From Candidatus Didemnitutus sp. (GTDB lineage: Bacteria; Verrucomicrobiota; Verrucomicrobiia; Opitutales; Opitutaceae), in assembly GCA_019634575.1 (NCBI GenBank), contig JAHCAY010000005.1, positions 62,001-126,000 of the forward strand: a DNA stretch of 64,000 nt, in the 5' to 3' direction. Shown piece after piece: positions 35,798 through 43,076 of the stretch. Position 1 is the stretch's first letter. Each line of letters opens with the position of its first letter. A program made the position numbers and the translations under genes. The notes beneath the pieces were generated by a model, which was given only the letters and a program-made list of their open reading frames with translations, made no database searches and was not told the origin of the DNA.

Positions 35798-35826
35798 GAT
35801 ATCGTAGCAAATTGCTACAATTTCAA
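35798..35826 (-). promoter_or_regulatory. Putative TA promoter with palindromic operator
   Basis: GTAGCAA-A-TTGCTAC (35804-35818) is a perfect 7-1-7 inverted repeat. On the minus strand, TTGAAA (35821-35826) could be a -35, and GATATC (35798-35803) a weak -10 with 17-bp spacing, so the palindrome fills the spacer. The predicted start falls close to the antitoxin ATG (35791). This is a typical layout for autorepression by the antitoxin. The promoter boxes are inferred; the palindrome is seen. Confidence 0.55.
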
Positions 35827-36106
35827 GCCATGCGTTGGCTATTCACGGCAAGTCGCTGGTGGTTAGCACGGGAAGTGACTTCTGCTGGACCATCGGGATG
35901 GATGGACGGTCAGGGCGTGGTCACGCCGAGCGCGCGATAGAGAGCCACGATAAAGGGCCTCTCGGAAGATGCGTGGAGAAAATCGATAGGCTGTCTAGAG
36001 TCGGCCTGAACTCGAAATCCAGATCGGAGGTGTGGTGGAGCCGGGGGTGGAGTTCCACGGGAGAGCGCGGCGGCTCGCGGCTGCACATCACGTGAACGGC
36101 GCCCCA

Positions 36107-36149
36107 CGGACGGCAGCGCGCCTTCGGCGCGTTCCGTCCGGTTGTTTTT
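36107..36149 (+). terminator. Rho-independent terminator-like hairpin with T-run
   Basis: Nested stems CGGACGG/CCGTCCG (36107-36113 with 36134-36140) and CGCGCC/GGCGCG around a TTC loop are followed by GTTGTTTTT (36141-36149). This is a textbook intrinsic terminator for plus-strand transcription. No recognised plus-strand gene ends just before it, so it may serve an unannotated small transcript starting near the TA promoter. Confidence 0.65.
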
Positions 36150-36236
36150 CGGCGAAGCGGGCCGGAGCCATGTCGGCGTCCGGTTGATCGCTTCCCTGCC
36201 CTCTGGCGCAGGAAACTCCCGAAAGTAACCGTCCGT

Positions 36237-36374
36237 ATGTCCCTCGAAGACGAGGCCGAACCCGGCTCGTCCCGCGACATTCGCATCCGTGCTGTCCGCG
36301 AAGCGCTCAAACTACTCGGAGACATCATCCGCGTTGTTGACGTCTTGGCGGCGCTCCTGGTGCGTCTGTTGTGA
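36237..36374 (+). CDS. Possible small protein, 45 residues
   Basis: ATG at 36237 to TGA at 36374. The N-terminus is acidic (MSLEDEAEPG); the rest reads as one amphipathic-to-hydrophobic helix (AVREALKLLGDII, then VVDVLAALLVRLL). No clear ribosome binding site. The composition is more protein-like than other short frames nearby, but conservation is needed to believe it. Confidence 0.3.
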   Translation: MSLEDEAEPGSSRDIRIRAVREALKLLGDIIRVVDVLAALLVRLL

Positions 36375-36509
36375 GGATCCGAGTCGAGGTTGGGCATCGT
36401 GCCGCGTTTGCGCGTAAGAAGCGCGAACGCGGCACATTCGCGGAACACGGCGGCTGACCAGCGGGGATTTCCGGCAAACGGCACGCGTCATCTCCGATTC
36501 CACAACTCA

Positions 36510-37151
36510 ATGTCCTTCACGTTTGTGATGGTCTCACGGGCGACGCTCTGGCGTCAGCTCCTCCGCGACAAGATCGAGTCCGATCTGTCCGCCCGCTGCC
36601 TCGCCGATTGCGGGCATTTCGACGAACTCAGAGTCGATCTCGAATCAGTCGACCTCGCCATTTTCGACGCCGATGACGGCATCGGTCCGGCGATCGCTCT
36701 TGGCCACGCCCTTACTCCCGCCCGCTCCATCCGCCATTGCTGTTTTCTGACGTCCACGCGCGGGTCGTTTCTCGCCTACCATCTTTTCCAAGATGAAAAA
36801 TTGCGCGGAATCGTGCATACCGCCGACACGGTCGCGGAAGTCCTGCGTGCGATCGGTGATATAGCAAACGGCGCCCACCGTCTATCCTCTCGCATCGATC
36901 AGAGGGAGCGGCGGTATTTCGGAGCGCTGCTCTCGCCGCGCGAAACGGAACTCGCGGAGGCTTTTGCATATGGAGCGTCGAATGAAGTTCTCGCGGCCCG
37001 CTTCGGCTTGTCACCGGAAACCGTGCGCACCCATCGGCGGAACCTGTTCCGAAAATTGGACGCCCACAACCAGACCGATCTCATCCGCTTCGCTTTGGGT
37101 TCCGGACTGGTCGCGACCCGTGAATTCGTGGACGGGGGACGGCACCCATGA
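36510..37151 (+). CDS. LuxR-type response regulator-like protein (first of a pair)
   Basis: A 213-residue protein. An N-terminal receiver-like domain is followed by a LuxR/NarL helix-turn-helix (LSPRETELAEAFAYGASNEVLAARFGLSPETVRTHR). The receiver is atypical: the usual first acidic pair reads MVSRATLW, the phosphoacceptor strand reads LAIFDADDG, and the switch Lys position reads HTADT. The ATG at 36510 is chosen so that the first strand begins the protein, matching the paralogue at 37698. It may act without phosphorylation. No histidine kinase is nearby. Confidence 0.75.
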   Translation: MSFTFVMVSRATLWRQLLRDKIESDLSARCLADCGHFDELRVDLESVDLAIFDADDGIGPAIALGHALTPARSIRHCCFLTSTRGSFLAYHLFQDEKLRGIVHTADTVAEVLRAIGDIANGAHRLSSRIDQRERRYFGALLSPRETELAEAFAYGASNEVLAARFGLSPETVRTHRRNLFRKLDAHNQTDLIRFALGSGLVATREFVDGGRHP

Positions 37152-37697
37152 GCGATCCGCAGCGTTCGCTCGAGATACGACGGGCGGCCCAAGCGCGGAC
37201 GTTTGTGCCGCGACTCGCATTTCCCACGAAAGGCTGAAACCGGCGGAGCCTTTCGGCTCCGCCGGCTCAGGAACCTTCGCGCGGACCCTACACAGGCAAC
37301 GCACGTTACCGCTTTGCCAAGGCACCGCGCGAAATATTGAGCCGCGCAACCAGGCAGTTGCGCGAGCGATGCGGAAACTGGGAGAGAAGATTCAAACCGA
37401 CTACCATCTGCCGCGGTTCTTGTGGGCAGGTGCTCTGACCAAAAGCGGAGAATTTACGTCAAACAGCGTAGTCACCTTACCGCGACGATGCGCGACCCGC
37501 CGCCAACGACATCCGCCGACGCTCACTTCCACTTTGGCGGCTGCGGTCACGTCTTGAACTCCTCGACTCGACAACGAGGACGGACACGAAAGCGGTCAGA
37601 GACGCTCGCGCAAATGTTCGACGCCGCCCGGCCGTCGATCCCCGCGGAACGGACGATCGCCCCCCTCCTGCCCGCCGCATGTCTTGCTATGAAGGCT
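37152..37697. other. Intergenic region between convergent LuxR-like genes
   Basis: 546 bases with no convincing gene. It contains the hairpin at 37240-37265 and a second inverted repeat, CGCGCAAC-CAGGCA-GTTGCGCG (37344-37365). Long frames here look like noise from GC-rich DNA. Confidence 0.5.
37240..37265. terminator. Strong hairpin between convergent LuxR-like genes
   Basis: CCGGCGGAGCC-TTTC-GGCTCCGCCGG is a perfect 11-bp stem with a 4-base loop, 89 bp after the first LuxR-like stop. There is no T-run on the plus side; on the minus side TTTCAGCCTTTC follows. It may stop either convergent transcript. Confidence 0.5.
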
Positions 37698-38402
37698 CTA
37701 GCCGGACCCCATCCGCCGCAGGCCGGTAGTCGCGCTTTCACCGTTCCGGTGCTGCCGCCGATCGATTCGATCGATCGACATGATCTCGGCGCGGCGCATC
37801 AAATTGCCCACCTCATCGAGCGAAACCAACCCGACTCGTGCGGCAAACGCGATGAGTTCGGTCTGCGACTTGATTTCGAGTTTGGCGAACACGTTACGCC
37901 GATGCGTTCGCAGCGTCGCCGCACTCATCGCGAGAGACTTCGCGGCGTTCTTGATCCCGGGTTGCAGCACCATCACACGCATCACCTCCACTTCGCGTTC
38001 GGACAACACGCGGGCGAAATAGAAACGTTCCCGTGCGTCCACCTGCGCGCTGACGTAGAAATTGCCCCGCAGGACGGCCGCCAAACCCGCACGGAACTCC
38101 TCCACCGTATCGCGTTTGTGCAGGAGGCCGTGAAATCCGTAACGCAACAGAACGTGCAAGTGATACCCGCCCGAGACGTCGGTAATGAAGATCACGCGAC
38201 GCATGCAATGCGAGCGGATCAGCTTCTCCGCCTCTCGCGCGGAGAGCGGGCAGGTGTCGCAATCTACGATCAGCAGATCACTCGCATGACCGGCCGCGAC
38301 GACGTCCGAGACCGAGACGAACTCGCCAAGGCATCTCGCCGCACCGAACTCTCCCAGAGCGGTTCTCAGCAACGCACGCGCGAGCGTTTGCCGCGATAGC
38401 AA
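37698..38402 (-). CDS. LuxR-type response regulator-like protein (second of a pair)
   Basis: A protein of about 234 residues, paralogous to the one at 36510. LLSRQTLARALLR aligns with VSRATLWRQLLR, and the HTH is LSEREVEVMRVMVLQPGIKNAAKSLAMSAATLRTHR. The receiver has LLIVDCDTC at the phospho-strand and LLHKRDT with a possible switch Lys, but again lacks the first acidic pair. The start is awkward: TTG at 38402 is the only usual start codon, yet alignment with the paralogue suggests several residues more upstream, where only ATC/ATA codons occur. About 45 residues beyond the HTH are unexplained. Confidence 0.7.
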   Translation of the reverse strand: MLSRQTLARALLRTALGEFGAARCLGEFVSVSDVVAAGHASDLLIVDCDTCPLSAREAEKLIRSHCMRRVIFITDVSGGYHLHVLLRYGFHGLLHKRDTVEEFRAGLAAVLRGNFYVSAQVDARERFYFARVLSEREVEVMRVMVLQPGIKNAAKSLAMSAATLRTHRRNVFAKLEIKSQTELIAFAARVGLVSLDEVGNLMRRAEIMSIDRIDRRQHRNGESATTGLRRMGSG

Positions 38403-38672
38403 TATGAAGGAGTATGGGGTCTGATCGCCGATACCGGGAAGAGATCGCTCTCAACGACTGCGCGACAAGTGCCGCTTCTCGCCAAAGTCAGGTAGCGCCG
38501 ATACCTCAATCGCAGGGCTTGCAGAACCGGGGCCGAGCGGCGCGAGGAAAACCTTGCAGCCGGTCTGCTCGCCGCGGCGACAACGCATGGCCTCCGATCA
38601 CACCGGCTTCCACGATGCGTGTTCGCTGCCGCCTGCCGATCGTCGATCGGTATCTGGCTGGCCGACCAACGC

Positions 38673-39983
38673 CTACTCGTCAGGCGAGCGGGCAAATTCC
38701 AGCGGCTCCAGCCGTGGGACCACCCAGTGAAAAATCAGCCACGCGACGACGTAGGTCGAACCGGCGACGAAAAAGAGCATCGTGAAGGTGCCCCACGTCG
38801 CGAGCGCCCAACCCGTCACGAGGGTCATCAGCGCCGCGCCGATCTGGCCGGCGGTGCCGCCCAGTCCGACGACCGTGCCCACCGCATTGCGCGGAAACAA
38901 ATCCGACACGGTCGTAAAGAGATTCGCCGTGAGACCTTGATGCGCGGCATGCGCCACTCCGACGAGCAAGATGACCAGCCACAGGTTATCCGAGACGCCG
39001 ACCAGCATGACTGGAATCGTCGCCGCACAGCAGACGAACATCGCGAGCTTGCGCGCGAAAGTGACCGACCGCCCCCGCTTGATCAGGTGCGAGGACATCC
39101 ACCCACCGCCCACGCTCCCGATATCCGCGATGACGTAGATGACAATGAGCGGCAGTCCAAATTGCTTCAGCTTCAGCCCGAAGTGCTGCGCGAGATACAG
39201 GGGAAACATCGCGCCATACCAATGCCACATCGCATCGGTCATGAATTTGAAATTCATGTAGGCCCACGTCTCGCGCCGGCCCAGGAGGCGGCGCCAGGAC
39301 ATCTTCGGCGGCGGCGGCGGAATCGGGTCGCTTTCAATGTGCGCCAGTTCCGTCGCGGAGACACGCGCGCTTTCGCGCGGGTGCGCGTAATATTTCCACC
39401 AGAAAACGAGCCAAACGAAACCGGTCGACGCCGTGAGCAGAAACGTCGCGCGCCAGCCGAACTCGTGGAAGAGCCATGGCACGAGCAGCGGCACGGTGAT
39501 CGCTCCGACGTTGGACCCTGCCTTGTAGATGCCGGTCGCCAGTGCCCGCTCGGAGCGGGGGAACCACTCCGCCACGACCTTGATCGCCGCCGGCATGTGG
39601 CTCGGCTCGCTAAGGCCGAGCAGGAAGCGCGCGAATTTGAATCCGCCGAGCGAGCCCATCGCGCCATGCAACGCTGCCGCCACGCTCCAAATGCACACGG
39701 AAACCGCGAGGCCGAGGCGCGTGCCGACGAGATCGAGCACCCGCCCCGCCAGCAAAAACCCGATGCCGTAAGCCACCTGAAACCAGAACACCACGTCGGT
39801 GTATTGCTGCGGCGTCCACCCGAAGATCTTGATCAGCTCCGGCCCGACGACGCCGAAAACCTGCCGATCCATGTAGTTGTTCGCCGTGACGAAGAACAGC
39901 AGCGCGCAGACCACCCAGCGGAAACGCGAGCGCGGATCCGTTGCCGCCGCCGCGTGCAGCGCCTGACGGGTCGCGTCACTCAC
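38673..39983 (-). CDS. MFS transporter, hexuronate/anion-cation symporter type
   Basis: A 436-residue membrane protein with 12 helices. NYMDRQVFGVVGPELIKIFG and GFKFARFLLGLSEPSHMPAAIKVVAEWFP are typical of ExuT-like anion:cation symporters, which take up hexuronates. GTG at 39983 is chosen as the start because GGAGGG lies 8 bases upstream and it overlaps the phosphatase stop in the usual way; an ATG at 40031 would lengthen the overlap. Last gene of the glycan operon, it would import glucuronic or related acids released by the GH67 enzyme. Confidence 0.87.
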   Translation of the reverse strand: MSDATRQALHAAAATDPRSRFRWVVCALLFFVTANNYMDRQVFGVVGPELIKIFGWTPQQYTDVVFWFQVAYGIGFLLAGRVLDLVGTRLGLAVSVCIWSVAAALHGAMGSLGGFKFARFLLGLSEPSHMPAAIKVVAEWFPRSERALATGIYKAGSNVGAITVPLLVPWLFHEFGWRATFLLTASTGFVWLVFWWKYYAHPRESARVSATELAHIESDPIPPPPPKMSWRRLLGRRETWAYMNFKFMTDAMWHWYGAMFPLYLAQHFGLKLKQFGLPLIVIYVIADIGSVGGGWMSSHLIKRGRSVTFARKLAMFVCCAATIPVMLVGVSDNLWLVILLVGVAHAAHQGLTANLFTTVSDLFPRNAVGTVVGLGGTAGQIGAALMTLVTGWALATWGTFTMLFFVAGSTYVVAWLIFHWVVPRLEPLEFARSPDE

Positions 39984-41427
39984 GCGGAGCGCCCTCCAAC
40001 GGCCAGCGATACTCGTAGACGACCGCGCCATGCGTGTCGTGATGCTGCAACGTCAACGACGGCGTTCCATCCGCCGCCAATGCGATTTCGCCGCTGAAAA
40101 ATCCGCCGTCGATGCGGAGGAAACGGTGCATCGGCGAACGCCGCACCTTGTTCACGAATCCCTCCGCCATTCCGAAACAGAACGGTCCGCAACCGAACTC
40201 GTTCAGTCCGCTCTTGGGATCGACCGAGTGATACTGCCAGTGGCGGTCGCCCGCGACGACGAACACGTTCTTCTGCGCCGCAAGGAAGCTCCGGATTTCC
40301 GCGCCCTCGGCCTCGAATGCCTCGTCGGACAGCGAGTCGCCCTTGTCGCCTTTCTTGTAGTCGACGTTCGGGCCGACGATCGCGTCGCCGCTGATCACCA
40401 CCTTGAAGGTCGCATCCGACTGCGTGAGCGTCGTCATCAGCCAGCGCTTCTGTTCCGGACCGAGCAATGTGCGTTGTCCTCCCTTCTTGTGGCGAAACTC
40501 GCGCCCCTCGATCAGCCAGACCTCGAGGTGACGCCCCCACCGCACGCGCCGATAAGGCGGGTCGCGCGGCATCGGCAGCTGCTCGTATTCGATGTCGAGT
40601 CCGGTCTTGAAGTTCAGATCGCCGTAGGTTTCGCCGGGCGCAGTGTCGTTCTTCAGGATGTCGTGATCGTCCTTGATGAAGTAGGACGAGGTGCCGCGAT
40701 AGAACTCGCGCACGAAGGGCCAGGCGCTCGTGCGGTTCCACTTGAAGCGAGCCAGGGCCGCGTTCACCGCGAACGGGTAATACTTGTCCAAGTAAACGTA
40801 GTCCCCCGTGTGGACGAAGAAATCCGGCCGCCACGCCGTGATCGCCGCATAGGCATCGAAACCGTTCTGCTCGTTGTCGCGCCGCCAGTCGTCGTGGCAG
40901 GTGGTGATCACGAAGCGAATCGGGCGCGCGTCGCTTGGCTCGGGCGGGGTCATGAACTTCCCCTCCACGCTCGCGCCGCCCTGCCCGCTCGCATCGCGGC
41001 TTTCGACCGCAAGCTCGTAGTGCGTCCCCGCGTGCAGATTCTTCAGGGGAACTTGCGCGGTGAAATCGGCGGCGGCGGCGACCGGGGTCCAATCCGTGCT
41101 CTGCGCGAGAGCGCGTTTCCCCTCGGGCCACCATTGCACGCGCACGCTGCCGGCTGCGCCGGGCACCGCGTATTGCATCTCGGCCAGTGTTTTGCCGGGC
41201 GGGATTTGTCCGCCCGCCACGGCGTCATGGATGCCCTTGTGCTTGGCCACCTCGACGAACGGCGTGCCGTCGCGCCGCGCGTCGGCTGCCTCTGTCAACC
41301 GGGTCCAGACCACCGCCTGCGACTGCGTGACTTCGCCGATCTTGATGCCGTTCGCCTGATAAACGGCGGCCGCGTGCAGCGTGCCGACGACCGCCGCCCC
41401 CACAAAGAAAAGAATTCCACGGTGCAT
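39976..41427 (-). CDS. PhoD-like secreted metallophosphatase
   Basis: A 483-residue protein with a signal peptide (about 1-20). A fibronectin-like N-terminal domain is followed by the PhoD-type metallophosphatase: TTCHDDW (Cys177), HTGDYVYLDKYY (Asp209), KDDHDILKND and VVAGDRHWQYHS. Such enzymes use Fe/Ca or similar metals to hydrolyse phosphodi- or monoesters. It lies 2 bp after the sulfatase gene in a glycan-degradation operon, where a phosphatase is unusual. Confidence 0.87.
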   Translation of the reverse strand: MHRGILFFVGAAVVGTLHAAAVYQANGIKIGEVTQSQAVVWTRLTEAADARRDGTPFVEVAKHKGIHDAVAGGQIPPGKTLAEMQYAVPGAAGSVRVQWWPEGKRALAQSTDWTPVAAAADFTAQVPLKNLHAGTHYELAVESRDASGQGGASVEGKFMTPPEPSDARPIRFVITTCHDDWRRDNEQNGFDAYAAITAWRPDFFVHTGDYVYLDKYYPFAVNAALARFKWNRTSAWPFVREFYRGTSSYFIKDDHDILKNDTAPGETYGDLNFKTGLDIEYEQLPMPRDPPYRRVRWGRHLEVWLIEGREFRHKKGGQRTLLGPEQKRWLMTTLTQSDATFKVVISGDAIVGPNVDYKKGDKGDSLSDEAFEAEGAEIRSFLAAQKNVFVVAGDRHWQYHSVDPKSGLNEFGCGPFCFGMAEGFVNKVRRSPMHRFLRIDGGFFSGEIALAADGTPSLTLQHHDTHGAVVYEYRWPLEGAPRE

Positions 41428-41429
41428 GA

Positions 41430-43076
41430 TCAGTCCTCCATTGCTTTTTTAGCCGGTAATTTGTCCACGCCGATCCGGCGCGCCCAGGCTTCCCATCGGG
41501 CTGCCAGATCGCGCACCAACTCCGGCCGCTGAGTCGCGAGGTCGTGTGTCTCGGCGCGATCACGCGCGAGATCGTAAAGTTCCCACGGGCCGTCCTTGCC
41601 GAAGGCCACGAGCTTCCAATCGCCGCGGCGCACGGCGCGGTCCTCGTTGTATTCCCAGAACAGCGCTTCGTGTCCCGCGCGGTGCCCGCCGACGAGCAGC
41701 GGCGCGAGCGACTTGCCTTCCATGGGTGGAATGGGCGAGCCGTTGAATTCGGCGGGATACTTCGCGCCGGCGAGTTCCAGCGCGGTCGGCATCAGATCCA
41801 TGATGTGCGCGACCTCCGCCGTGATGGCGCCGGGCTTCGTTTTCAGGCCGGCTGGCCAGCTTACGATGAACGGCGTGGCGTTGCCGCCTTCGTATGTGGT
41901 GTCCTTGTAGCCGTAGAACGGCGTGTTGCTCGCGTCGGCCCACGGCGTGTCGTAGGTGTGAAACGAATCCATCGGGCCGGGACCGGAAGTCGGTTTGTCC
42001 TTCGGCGTCGCGCCGTAGTGATGCGTGCCGGAACAGGCGCCGTTGTCCGAAAGGAAAACGATCAAGGTGTTCTCCGCCTTGCCGAGCTCGCGGAGTTTGG
42101 CGCGCAACCGGCCGACGTTTTGGTCGAGCCGGTCGACCATCGCGGCGTAGACGGACATCTTGAGGTCCCATTTGTCGTGATCGCCCACCTGCTCCCACGG
42201 CAGGATTTGTCCGTTGCCGTCCCAGAACCGATTCATCCACTCGCCCGTTTCCCGCACGACGGCGCTCCGCGTGTTACCGCGCGGAGCGAGGTTCATGCCC
42301 GGCGTCAGCAACCCCATCTCCTTCTGTCGCTGGTAACGATTGGCCCGCACCTGATCCCAGCCGATGAGATATTTGCCGCGATATTTCGCGATGTCCTCCG
42401 GCCACGCTTGGATCGGATAATGCGGCGCCGTGAACGCCACGTAGAGGAAGAACGGCTGGTCGTCGCGCTGGTTGCCCAGGTATTCGAGCGCGCGGTCCAT
42501 GAAGGCATCGGACGAGTAGTATTTCGGATCCTCGGGCGTCCAGGGCTTGAACACTTTGTCGTCGATCGCCCACGTGCGCTCGCCCTTGTCCTTGGCGGGA
42601 ACGGGCTCGCCTGGGCGCTGGTGGCCGGGGTTGAAGTGATTGACCTGTCCGTCGACGAGACCGAAGAAGTGCTCGAAGCCGCGCGTCACCGGGATGTCTT
42701 TGCCGTGCCACTTCCCCACCATCCACGTGTGGTAGCCGGCCGTGCGGAGCACTTCCGCGATCGTGGTGCAGTCGCGCAATTTACCCGGCCGCCGCCCGAG
42801 CCCGGTCTGGTGCGGATACAGCCCGGTCAGCAACGAGGCGCGCGACGGGAAGCACTTCGGCGTCGTGTAGAACTGCGAAAAGCGCAGCCCGTCCGCCGCT
42901 AGCGCATCGAGATTCGGAGTCGCGATCTCGGAGCCGTAGCAACCGAGATCCGAGTAGCCCATGTCGTCCGCCACGATGAAGACGATGTTGGGACGCTCGG
43001 TCGCCATTGCCGCGAGCACCGTGGCGGAAAAAAGGGCGACGCCGAGACGCCCTCGCGGAGAAATCGGAATGTTCAT
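41430..43076 (-). CDS. Secreted type I sulfatase
   Basis: A 548-residue alkaline-phosphatase-superfamily sulfatase with a signal peptide (about 1-25). VADDMGYSD gives the metal-binding Asp37/Asp38, and CFPSRASLLTG is the Cys-type formylglycine signature (C-x-P-x-R, Cys75 and Arg79). It needs a formylglycine-generating enzyme encoded elsewhere. The ATG at 43076 overlaps the GH67 stop by 4 bp. It removes sulfate esters from a glycan, probably the same polymer as the GH67 target. Confidence 0.92.
   Translation of the reverse strand: MNIPISPRGRLGVALFSATVLAAMATERPNIVFIVADDMGYSDLGCYGSEIATPNLDALAADGLRFSQFYTTPKCFPSRASLLTGLYPHQTGLGRRPGKLRDCTTIAEVLRTAGYHTWMVGKWHGKDIPVTRGFEHFFGLVDGQVNHFNPGHQRPGEPVPAKDKGERTWAIDDKVFKPWTPEDPKYYSSDAFMDRALEYLGNQRDDQPFFLYVAFTAPHYPIQAWPEDIAKYRGKYLIGWDQVRANRYQRQKEMGLLTPGMNLAPRGNTRSAVVRETGEWMNRFWDGNGQILPWEQVGDHDKWDLKMSVYAAMVDRLDQNVGRLRAKLRELGKAENTLIVFLSDNGACSGTHHYGATPKDKPTSGPGPMDSFHTYDTPWADASNTPFYGYKDTTYEGGNATPFIVSWPAGLKTKPGAITAEVAHIMDLMPTALELAGAKYPAEFNGSPIPPMEGKSLAPLLVGGHRAGHEALFWEYNEDRAVRRGDWKLVAFGKDGPWELYDLARDRAETHDLATQRPELVRDLAARWEAWARRIGVDKLPAKKAMED

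Larger units (their letters stand above)
35827..36509. other. Mostly non-coding gap with a terminator-like hairpin and one small frame
   Basis: About 680 bases between the TA promoter and the first LuxR-like gene. Open frames here show no protein-like composition, except possibly the 45-codon frame at 36237-36374. A strong hairpin with a T-run lies at 36107-36149. Short gene-like peptides on the minus strand near 35910-36010 may be leftovers of a lost gene. Confidence 0.5.

Noticed and set aside
35835-36095. Plus-strand 86-codon frame ending just before the terminator-like hairpin
   Set aside because: Starts with TTG, has no ribosome binding site and an unstructured Ser/Gly/Arg-rich translation; not listed as a gene although a transcript may exist.
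38619-40097. 492-codon plus-strand frame opposite the MFS transporter
   Set aside because: Arg/His/Glu-rich shadow of a gene with 12 transmembrane helices and clear family motifs.
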